In this document: one piece after another, positions 32,182 to 38,778 of the stretch
Numbering within the stretch: position 1 is the first letter of the stretch
Layout: each line of letters begins with the position of its first letter
DNA from: Candidatus Hydrogenedentota bacterium
Lineage (GTDB): Bacteria > Hydrogenedentota > Hydrogenedentia > Hydrogenedentales > SLHB01
Length of the DNA stretch: 38,778 nt
NCBI GenBank assembly: GCA_019695095.1
Contig: JAIBAQ010000040.1
Span: forward strand, 1-38,778
Direction: 5' to 3'
Program-made: the position numbers and the translations under genes
The notes under the pieces: generated by a model
What the model was told of the DNA's origin: nothing
The model's database searches: none
The model's input: only the letters and a program-made list of their open reading frames with translations

Positions 32182-35100
32182 ATGTACATTCGACAATTGG
32201 GGGTTCTAGTAGCGTGCCTTGTGGCCGCGACAGGGGTATCAACAGTGATGGCAGCGGAAAGCGACGCGTTGGTCTATGGGTTACGGTGCGAATACCGGTC
32301 AAATCCATTGGGCATCGATATCACACAGCCACGCTTGAGCTGGAAGATGGAGGCAGCCGGGCGCGACCGGGCGCAGTCGGCCTACCAAATAATCGTGGCG
32401 TCGTCGAAAGACAACCTGGCGGCAGACAAAGGCGACCTGTGGGATACCGGCAAAGTGAAGTCCGATCAGTCCCTCAACGTCGTCTACTCGGGCACGGCGC
32501 TGGCTTCATTCCAGCCCTGTTGGTGGAAGGTTCGCCTGTGGGACGAAGCCGGCAAGGAATCCGCGTGGAGCGAACCGGCGCAGTGGTCCATGGGTGTTCT
32601 GAAACCCGAAGAGTGGACCGCGAAATGGATCGGTCTCGACGGTGGTGACGAACCCGCGGATAGCGCAGGCGACATTGCGAAGGCGCGTTGGATCTGGTTT
32701 GCCGAGGGCGATCCCGCTCAGTCGGCCCCGGTAGGGTCTCGTTACTTCCGGAAGACCATCGATGTCCCTGCGGGCCGCGTACTGACTTCGGCGACAGCGT
32801 ATCTCTCCGGTGATAACCAGGGCTCACTGTTTGTCAACGGGACGCATGCCGTCGACTTCAATTCGTTCAAGGGCGCGACCGAGAAATCCATTGCCGACGT
32901 GCTCACACCGGGTAAGAATGTGCTGGCCGTCTCCGTGGACAACATGGGAACCGGACCGAATCCTGCCGGGTTGCTGGCCGCGTTCGTGCTGCGATTCGAT
33001 GGCGGCGATCCGGTTCTTGTGACAACCGATGGAGAATGGAAGGCGAGCGACGCCAAAGCCGATGGTTGGAACACGGCGGGATTCGACGATGCCAATTGGG
33101 GCAAGGCCAAGGATCTTGGCGCGAGTGACCTGCAACCTTGGGGCACGCCCAAGAAACCGGAGTCTCGTGTGCTGCCTGCACGCATGTTGCGTCGCGAATT
33201 CGATGCGGCCAGTCCGGTAAAGCGGGCCATGGTGTATATCAGCGGTCTTGGCCTCTACGAACTCTACATAAACGGCGAGCGAATCGGCGATCAGGTGCTT
33301 GCGCCGGGATGTACCGAATACAACAAGCGGACCTTCTACAACACGTATGATGTGACGGACGTGGTTCAGTCCGGAAAGAATGCCGTAGGCGTTTGGCTGG
33401 GTAATGGCCGCTACTACGCCCCGCGAACCGGCGAACCGACAGCAACCCGCACGTACGGTTATCCAAAACTGTTGTTTCAGCTTCGGCTTGAAATGGCCGA
33501 CGGCTCGGTGCAGGAAGTCGTCAGCGATGAATCGTGGAAGCTGACAACGGCTGGCCCGATTCGTGCCAACAATGAGTACGACGGCGAGACCTACGATGCT
33601 CGATTGGAGATGCCGGGCTGGGACAAGACCGGCTTCGATGACTCGCAATGGCAGACGCCGCTGTTGGTCGAGAAACCCGGTGAAGTCATGTCGGCGCAGA
33701 TGTCCAAGCCAATCAAGGTGAACGCCGTACTGCATCCCGTCGCGATGACGAACCCCAAGCCGGGCATGTACGTCTTCGATATGGGGCAGAACATGGTGGG
33801 CTGGTGCAAGTTGAAGGTGAAAGGGCCCGCTGGAACGCGCGTCACTCTGCGTCACTCAGAAGTCGTCCACGACGACGGAACGCTCTACCTCGACAACATC
33901 CGTGGCGCGAAGGTTACGGATGAGTACATCCTCAAAGGTTCGGGCAAAGAAACCTACGAACCTCGCTTCACGTATCACGGCTTCCGCTTCGTCGAGTTGG
34001 TCGGCTATCCCGGCCAGCCCGATCTCGATGTACTTGAAGGATGCGTCGTCCACGATGCTGTCACGCCCGCAGGCAGCTTCGAATGCTCCAACAAGCTCGT
34101 GAACGCCATCTACAAGAACGTCGTGTGGGGTACGCGTGGCAACTACCGCAGCATGCCCACCGACTGTCCGCAACGCGACGAGCGCCAAGGCTGGCTTGGC
34201 GACCGCTCCGAAGTGTCGCGCGGCGAGTCGTTCATGTTCGACACGTCCGCCTTCCACTCCAAGTGGATATGCGATATGCACGATGGCCAAAGAGAAGACG
34301 GCAGCATATCGGACGTGTGCCCGACTTATTGGCCGCTGTACAACGACAACGTTACGTGGCCGAGCACGTTCGTCATCGTGCCCGGCATGGTCTACGACCA
34401 GTATGGCGACAGCCGCACCATTGAGCGCCACTACGACGGCATGCGCAAATGGATCAAGCACATGGAGGCCGGACTCAAGGACGACATCTATCCCAAGGAT
34501 AACTACGGGGATTGGTGTGTGCCGCCCGAGGAACAGCACCTGATCCATTCGAAAGACCCGATGCGTCAGACGCCCGGCGACTTTCTGGGTACCGCGTATC
34601 TTTACTACGACCTCACGCTGATGGCGAAGTACGCGAAGATGCTCGGCAAAAAGGACGACGAGAAGGAATACCTTGCGCTGGCCGAGCGGTTGAAGACGGC
34701 CTTTAACAAGAAGTTCTGGAATGCGGAAGAAGCCAAGTATGCGAACGGCGCGGCCACAACCTGCGTACTGCCCATTGCGTTTGGCCTGGTGCCGGAAGAC
34801 GGCAAGGACCGCCTGTTCCAGCGGCTGGTCGACAAGATTATGATCGACAACAAGGGCCACACAAGCACCGGCCTTATCGGTGGACAGTGGCTCATGCGCG
34901 TTCTCGCCGACAACGGTCGCTCGGACGTCGCCTACACGATCACGCAGCAGAGCGACTATCCAAGCTGGGGCTACATGGTCAACAAGAACGCGACGACGGT
35001 GTGGGAACTGTGGAACGGCGACACGGCGGATCCAGCGATGAACTCGCACAACCACGTCATGTTAGTGGGTGACCTGATTACATGGTTCTACCAGGGTCTC

Positions 35101-35433
35101 GCGGGTATCCGTCCAGACAGCCCCGGCGCGCAGAAGCTCGTGCTGAAGCCTACGCCGGTTGAAGGACTCGACTTTGTGAAGGCTTCGTGGAAGTCGCAGT
35201 TCGGGCAGATCTTCAGCGAGTGGCGGCGCGCGAACGGAAAGCTCATCTGGCAAGTAACCGTGCCCGCGAACTCGACCGCTGTCGCATATATGCCTACGAC
35301 CGACGCGGCCAGCGTCACCGAGGGCGGCAAACCGGTGAAGGATGTCGAAGGCATCAAGGTCGGCAAAGCTAAGGAAGGCGTGCTTGAGCTGGAGTTGGGC
35401 TCCGGTCAATACACGTTCGAGGCGGCCTTCTAG
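32182..35433 (+). CDS. GH78 alpha-L-rhamnosidase
   Basis: A 1083-residue inverting alpha-L-rhamnosidase with the usual multi-domain architecture: Sec signal peptide (1-24), N-terminal fibronectin-like domain (about 28-140, with PRLSWKM), a carbohydrate-binding insertion (about 160-330), a second beta-sandwich, the (alpha/alpha)6 catalytic barrel (about 640-980), and a C-terminal beta domain. The catalytic signature MPTDCPQRDERQGWLGD is at residues 658-674; D661, D666, E667 and D674 are the acidic residues typical of this site. The later TTVWELWNGD segment fits the second catalytic glutamate region. ATG 32182 has GGGAGGT about 8 nt upstream. The gene is monocistronic and ends at a strong terminator. 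It removes terminal alpha-rhamnose from plant or algal polysaccharides or glycosides. Confidence 0.97.
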   Translation: MYIRQLGVLVACLVAATGVSTVMAAESDALVYGLRCEYRSNPLGIDITQPRLSWKMEAAGRDRAQSAYQIIVASSKDNLAADKGDLWDTGKVKSDQSLNVVYSGTALASFQPCWWKVRLWDEAGKESAWSEPAQWSMGVLKPEEWTAKWIGLDGGDEPADSAGDIAKARWIWFAEGDPAQSAPVGSRYFRKTIDVPAGRVLTSATAYLSGDNQGSLFVNGTHAVDFNSFKGATEKSIADVLTPGKNVLAVSVDNMGTGPNPAGLLAAFVLRFDGGDPVLVTTDGEWKASDAKADGWNTAGFDDANWGKAKDLGASDLQPWGTPKKPESRVLPARMLRREFDAASPVKRAMVYISGLGLYELYINGERIGDQVLAPGCTEYNKRTFYNTYDVTDVVQSGKNAVGVWLGNGRYYAPRTGEPTATRTYGYPKLLFQLRLEMADGSVQEVVSDESWKLTTAGPIRANNEYDGETYDARLEMPGWDKTGFDDSQWQTPLLVEKPGEVMSAQMSKPIKVNAVLHPVAMTNPKPGMYVFDMGQNMVGWCKLKVKGPAGTRVTLRHSEVVHDDGTLYLDNIRGAKVTDEYILKGSGKETYEPRFTYHGFRFVELVGYPGQPDLDVLEGCVVHDAVTPAGSFECSNKLVNAIYKNVVWGTRGNYRSMPTDCPQRDERQGWLGDRSEVSRGESFMFDTSAFHSKWICDMHDGQREDGSISDVCPTYWPLYNDNVTWPSTFVIVPGMVYDQYGDSRTIERHYDGMRKWIKHMEAGLKDDIYPKDNYGDWCVPPEEQHLIHSKDPMRQTPGDFLGTAYLYYDLTLMAKYAKMLGKKDDEKEYLALAERLKTAFNKKFWNAEEAKYANGAATTCVLPIAFGLVPEDGKDRLFQRLVDKIMIDNKGHTSTGLIGGQWLMRVLADNGRSDVAYTITQQSDYPSWGYMVNKNATTVWELWNGDTADPAMNSHNHVMLVGDLITWFYQGLAGIRPDSPGAQKLVLKPTPVEGLDFVKASWKSQFGQIFSEWRRANGKLIWQVTVPANSTAVAYMPTTDAASVTEGGKPVKDVEGIKVGKAKEGVLELELGSGQYTFEAAF

Positions 35434-35460
35434 GCCCATTGCATAGTCAGAACATTCTCA

Positions 35461-35496
35461 ATGAGACCCTGCGGCAACGCGGGGTCTCATTTTTTT
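35461..35496 (+). terminator. Terminator of the rhamnosidase gene
   Basis: A 13-bp stem with one wobble pair (35461-35473 with 35478-35490) and a GCAA loop is followed by a run of seven T (35490-35496). It sits 28 bp after the stop codon. Confidence 0.93.
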
Positions 35497-35504
35497 GTCG
35501 TTCG

Positions 35505-36335
35505 TCAGTATGGTGCCTCAAGCTGTTCAAAATTCAGCGCGTTGAAGTCATATAGGACTTTCACGTGGCACAGGCCATTGGCGTCAAGCTGTCCGGAGTA
35601 CAACTTCCCGCTTTCGGCCCATACGAGCCGCTGTCCATCCACTTCTGCCCATTCCCATGTCGGACACTCGATAACTACGCCGGTACGCCCATTTTGGAGC
35701 ACATGTTCGTCGAAATAGCAGCCCTGCCCCTTCTGCTGGGGTAGCGTTTCATGCGCGATTTTGTTGATGGTCCATTCTTCGTTGATCCTCTTCTCAAAGA
35801 GCATGAATGTGTTCCATTTCGCTTCGCGCTTATGCGGCAACTCGGACCAACCGTCACGGATCAATCGTGGATAGTACACGCTGGTACACTCGGAGCCGTA
35901 ACGGACGGGCCACGGATACTCGGTGCTGCATTTGAGGCCAGAGTCATCACGTAACGGAACGTTGGAACAACCGCCATTCAGCCAATAACTAGAATTCGAC
36001 AAGAACATTCCGCCGCCCAACCAGCAATCGCCCTTGGGCCAAAGCGTGAGTGCTTTCAGGTAGGGAGCACGGGATATGCCCGTCCACGATCCTTGCGTCT
36101 CGGAATCCCAATGGCCGTTCATGGCGAAATAGATGAGGTGCTTGCCATCCGGCGAAAGGTCGCACCGTCGTTCGTAAATGCGGCCGTTCATCCACTGGCC
36201 GACCAGAAATTCGTCGCTGCTGCGGTCCCAACCAATCACAGCAACCTTCTTCGATGGACCTCTGCGCACGACAACGGCGTACGGAGCGTCGCGCGCCATC
36301 AACACGTGCAGTCTCGCAGGGAATTGCTCAGCCAT
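35505..36335 (-). CDS. Uncharacterised protein, possible PD40-like propeller
   Basis: A 276-residue protein that I cannot assign to a known enzyme family. One segment, DLSPDGKHLIYF (about 60-72), matches the TolB/PD40 type propeller motif, and the rest is rich in aromatic beta-strand-like sequence and cysteines. There is no signal peptide or membrane helix. ATG 36335 is preferred (GAAGG 5 nt upstream); GTG 36341 in the same frame would add two residues. It lies 60 bp downstream of the LFVDD propeller gene on the same strand and may be cotranscribed with it. The terminator at 35461-35496 is oriented for the opposite strand. Confidence 0.72.
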   Translation of the reverse strand: MAEQFPARLHVLMARDAPYAVVVRRGPSKKVAVIGWDRSSDEFLVGQWMNGRIYERRCDLSPDGKHLIYFAMNGHWDSETQGSWTGISRAPYLKALTLWPKGDCWLGGGMFLSNSSYWLNGGCSNVPLRDDSGLKCSTEYPWPVRYGSECTSVYYPRLIRDGWSELPHKREAKWNTFMLFEKRINEEWTINKIAHETLPQQKGQGCYFDEHVLQNGRTGVVIECPTWEWAEVDGQRLVWAESGKLYSGQLDANGLCHVKVLYDFNALNFEQLEAPY

Positions 36336-36395
36336 TCCCACCTTCGATTCTCAACCTAGCAACTTGGATTTCTCAGTGAACCGATAAACTTCGCA

Positions 36396-38084
36396 TTACT
36401 TCGATGGCGGCGCACCCACCGTATCGGTCGGTCCGGTGAAGCCCGGGCCGCCCGCGGCCACGTAGCCGTAGCTGGCGCCTGATGCGTCGGGACTGACCCA
36501 GAAGCTGTAGAGCTTGCCGTTGGTCAGATGGAAGCGGAAACGCACGGGTTTACCGGCCAGAGCCGAGAGGTCGTCCGTCTTCTTCCATGCAACACGCTGG
36601 ATCGTGCTGTTCGCGCTGATTGGAGTGCACTTGTCCTTCTTGAATCGTTTAATGATTTTACCGTTTTCGTCGAGGACTTCCACAGACAATTGCCCGTTCG
36701 GATCGTCGACGTTGACGTACAGATACTTGCCTTTGAATGTCACGGGTCGTGTGGTCAATACGCCTTCGGTATCCCCGGCGTCCATTGATACGAATCCGTC
36801 GCGACGAAGTGTGGCAAGACCGGTTGCGCTGGTGCCCGATGCGGGCGAGCCCTGCACGCCGGACCGGCCACTCATGTAGAAGTAAATCTGATCGCCCACG
36901 ACAAGGCAGCAGCCGCCCGCGGACTGCACGTTGCCCCAATTCCAGTCGCCGTATTTCTCCGAAACGGGAATGAACGGTTCGTGCGTGGGACGATCCCAAT
37001 GGAATCCATCGCGCGTATAGCCGATACAGATCTCATTGGGTTTGGCGCGATCGGTTGGCTGCCCGCGCCAAATCGAGAAGAGCCCGATCATGATGCTTTC
37101 ATAGGCCACGGCGTCGAGGTTGTAGAGTTCGCACGGAGTCTTCAGATCGTCGCGTTGCGGGTCGAGGTTGTCCGCGCCTACCCAGAATGGAGACTTCTTA
37201 TCCTCCCATTGTGACGCGGCAAGGACGTCCGCTCCTTCCGCATACCGGCGGAACCGTCCGATGGTCGTGTGATCATAGTCGCGAATACCATAGACCCATA
37301 CGTTCCGGAAGGGGTTGTAGAACACCGTTGTACGGTCGCCCACCGTCCCACTGGATCCCACGGGGTCGCCCCAATGTATGCCGTCGCTCGAAAAAAAGAT
37401 CGTGAGGTTGTGCCTGCTTTTGCCTGTCCAGCCGAATTCGAAGAGCTTGTACCGGCGTACCGGATCCTTCTCCAGCAGATCGAGCCACACCGTCGTGGAG
37501 TCGCGCTTGGCAGCTTGAACGATGTTGGTGTTCGGCACGACGTCGAGCATAGGCTTTTCCCAATGGATACCGTCCTTGGAGGTGGCGTAGCACGTCGTCA
37601 CCGTGTATCCGCCCATGTACCACATCTTGAAGAGGTTATCTTGCGGGTCAAACCACACGCCATCGCTGAATACCATGGCCGTCGGCGCGGGGTGTTCCTG
37701 GCTCTTGCTGCCTTCGCTCTCCCACGGGGAATCGGGCTTCAAAACGGGGTTGCCAGGGAAATAGGTTGCGGGATGATGCGTGCGGGCAAGGGTCGTATCC
37801 TCAACCAAGAAGTCATCCACAAAGAGTTGCCGGCCTACGTCGATGGGGATCACGGCCGGCGGCGTTTTCAGATAGGGAAGCGGCATTGGTTCGCGGCTCA
37901 CCGGCAGATCGCGCGGCGGCCACACCTCGGGCAGTTGGATGCCGTTGTAAAGCAATTCCCCCTTAGCCGCGGAGGCACTCTGCGCGAAGGCGCCTGATGA
38001 GACAAGTTGTGCACACAATAGTAGCGCCACGAACAGCGCAACTTGGTGCAGAGAGATTAATGACTTCGTCCGAATAGTCTGCAT
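36396..38084 (-). CDS. LFVDD-type five-bladed propeller, GH32/GH43-like (second copy)
   Basis: A 562-residue protein with a Sec signal peptide (about residues 1-34, cut near AFA-QS). After a short linker, the mature domain begins with GRQLFVDDFLV and has propeller-like repeats: KMWYMGG, YATSKDGIHWEKP, FFSSDGIHWGDP and GYTRDGFHWDRP. The C-terminal sandwich (about 445-540) closely matches that of the gene at 18388-19839: VEVLDENGK and LYSFWVSPD correspond to VEVLDGEGK and LYSYTIR. It ends in a Gly/Pro-rich tail of about 25 residues. I see no full GH43 or GH32 catalytic triad. ATG 38084 is the first good start; its ribosome binding site is weak (GGGAG 12 nt upstream). It heads a pair with the gene at 35505-36335. 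Confidence 0.82.
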   Translation of the reverse strand: MQTIRTKSLISLHQVALFVALLLCAQLVSSGAFAQSASAAKGELLYNGIQLPEVWPPRDLPVSREPMPLPYLKTPPAVIPIDVGRQLFVDDFLVEDTTLARTHHPATYFPGNPVLKPDSPWESEGSKSQEHPAPTAMVFSDGVWFDPQDNLFKMWYMGGYTVTTCYATSKDGIHWEKPMLDVVPNTNIVQAAKRDSTTVWLDLLEKDPVRRYKLFEFGWTGKSRHNLTIFFSSDGIHWGDPVGSSGTVGDRTTVFYNPFRNVWVYGIRDYDHTTIGRFRRYAEGADVLAASQWEDKKSPFWVGADNLDPQRDDLKTPCELYNLDAVAYESIMIGLFSIWRGQPTDRAKPNEICIGYTRDGFHWDRPTHEPFIPVSEKYGDWNWGNVQSAGGCCLVVGDQIYFYMSGRSGVQGSPASGTSATGLATLRRDGFVSMDAGDTEGVLTTRPVTFKGKYLYVNVDDPNGQLSVEVLDENGKIIKRFKKDKCTPISANSTIQRVAWKKTDDLSALAGKPVRFRFHLTNGKLYSFWVSPDASGASYGYVAAGGPGFTGPTDTVGAPPSK

Positions 38085-38107
38085 GGTATCGGTCGACTCC
38101 CAGATTT

Positions 38108-38123
38108 CGAGTCCGAGGACTCG
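38108..38123. promoter_or_regulatory. 16-bp palindrome upstream of the LFVDD propeller gene
   Basis: CGAGTCC (38108-38114), a 2-bp spacer and GGACTCG (38117-38123) form a perfect inverted repeat 24 bp before the ATG at 38084. It could be an operator or a leader hairpin that lowers translation. Confidence 0.4.
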
Positions 38124-38176
38124 GTCCCCCCAAATGCCGCCCCACCCCGGCGCGGTCTTCGTAACGTGGACTACAG

Positions 38177-38193
38177 AATGCCGATTCGGCATT
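38177..38193. promoter_or_regulatory. 17-bp palindrome, candidate operator
   Basis: AATGCCGA (38177-38184), a single T and TCGGCATT (38186-38193) form a perfect inverted repeat about 93 bp upstream of ATG 38084. A half-site-like AAATGCCG occurs nearby at about 38131-38138. The position and symmetry suggest a transcription factor site for the propeller gene, but no regulator is in the window. Confidence 0.45.
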
Positions 38194-38702
38194 TGAAATG
38201 GCAACCGGCAGTTGTCGGCGGCCGGCCGGATGCCAAACTGGGGAATGCTTCAAAGGATGGGGGCCCAGACAGGATTTTCACTCGCGCAGGGCCGCCGAGA
38301 CGCCGGGAGCGACGTGTCGTTCGCGAGTATCGGGCTTGGATTTCAGTGGGCGGAAGGTGTAGCTGAAAAGGCAAAAGTCAAGACGCTTGGCTGCCGGCAG
38401 GTGTGTCGACGAAGGTTGGCCGTAACCGTGATTGCATAGATTGGGTAAGTCCCCGGATTCCGCCATTGCGGACGTCATTTTCGGGGAAAAGGCGCGCATC
38501 TCAAGCGTTACGCTACTCAAAGCAGGTTGTGTTGGGCGTGAACGGATGCGTCCACTGTTTGCAATGAGCGCTGTGCGAATGGTACCGTATTCAGCGGTCC
38601 GCATCGCGTTATGCGCGCGTTGGCGGCATGGTCTCCGTTGGCGTGTCAATCGTTTTCGAACCGGCGCGCGGGAGGCCGGTGTTATTTTTGACGGAGCATA
38701 AG
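38194..38702. other. Intergenic stretch without a convincing gene
   Basis: About 500 bp lie between the upstream region of the LFVDD propeller gene and the SRP RNA. Open frames exist on both strands (up to about 150 codons), but their translations are arginine-rich, lack a family motif and have no good ribosome binding site. A T-rich stretch at 38683-38689 could be part of the SRP RNA promoter, but no clear -35 was seen. Confidence 0.6.
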
Positions 38703-38778
38703 GTGACGGCTGGGTCCCACTCAACGGGATGCCGCCAAACCCGGTCAGGTCTTGACGGAAGCAGCCGTAGGTGGATTT
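38703..38778 (+). ncRNA. ffs: SRP RNA (4.5S type), 5' part, cut by the window edge
   Basis: The last 76 bases match the conserved small bacterial signal recognition particle RNA. The helix 8 core GGTCAGG (38743-38749) and GGAAGCAGCC (38757-38766) supply the symmetric-loop motifs CAGG and AGCA that bind Ffh, with a 10-nt apical segment between them as in E. coli 4.5S RNA. Flanking CCCGG and CCG-TA-GG give the next pairs with the usual asymmetric bulge, and GGGTCCC..CAACGG (38712-38726) matches the upstream conserved block. The apical loop (TCTTGACGGA) is not the common GGAA form. The 5' end at 38703 is estimated; the 3' strand of the terminal stem lies outside. It guides membrane proteins to translocation. 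Confidence 0.85.

Noticed and set aside
38278-38724. A possible 148-residue minus-strand protein at the right end
   Set aside because: The translation is Arg/Ser/Pro-rich without domain features, has no ribosome binding site and overlaps the SRP RNA.

Overview
The window looks like chromosome of a moderately GC-rich bacterium that devotes much of its genome to secreted carbohydrate-active and sulfatase-type proteins. The style is that of Planctomycetota, Lentisphaerota or, my best guess, Hydrogenedentota: Tat-exported Gfo/Idh/MocA oxidoreductases next to sugar-isomerase-like TIM barrels, short PQQ-like beta-propellers, a prepilin-type protein with an H-X(n)-DG motif, sulfatases and many exported glycosidase-like proteins. 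The taxonomic call is inference from gene families, not from a marker gene. There is no phage, insertion sequence, CRISPR or plasmid signal. The window is bounded by two housekeeping RNAs: tRNA-Lys(UUU) near the start, and the 5' part of an SRP (4.5S-type) RNA cut by the right edge.

Layout: (1) a terminator and tRNA-Lys, 1-118. (2) A five-gene minus-strand operon, 7261 to 142: two tandem PQQ-like propeller proteins (one Tat-type, one Sec-type leader), a sugar phosphate isomerase/epimerase-like TIM barrel, a Tat-exported Gfo/Idh/MocA oxidoreductase, and an exported fusion of an isomerase-like barrel with a divergent ceramidase-like domain. (3) Divergent from it, a large GH38-like protein with an N-terminal PL4-type beta-sandwich. 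(4) A minus-strand pair, an exported GH20/GH67-like protein followed by a prepilin-type protein. (5) A plus-strand run: cytoplasmic GH1 beta-glucosidase, GH42-like protein, an uncharacterised 'LFVDD' propeller and an exported TIM-barrel protein. (6) An exported sialidase-like protein (minus), divergent from a surface-anchored CocE-type hydrolase followed by a sulfatase (plus). (7) A divergent K+-independent-type membrane pyrophosphatase, a purple-acid-phosphatase-like protein, a GH78 alpha-L-rhamnosidase, an orphan protein and a second LFVDD propeller. (8) About 600 bp without a convincing gene, holding two palindromes, and then the SRP RNA.

Taken together the genes suggest outside-the-cytoplasm breakdown of a complex, partly sulfated, rhamnose- and probably uronate- or mannose-containing glycan. 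The operon at 142-7261 may handle an oxidised or rearranged sugar outside the cytoplasm. No SusC/D pair, ABC importer, PTS, regulator or sulfatase-maturing enzyme is in the window, so uptake and control must be encoded elsewhere. The substrate and the joint action of the genes are inference; the families are read from motifs named in each entry.
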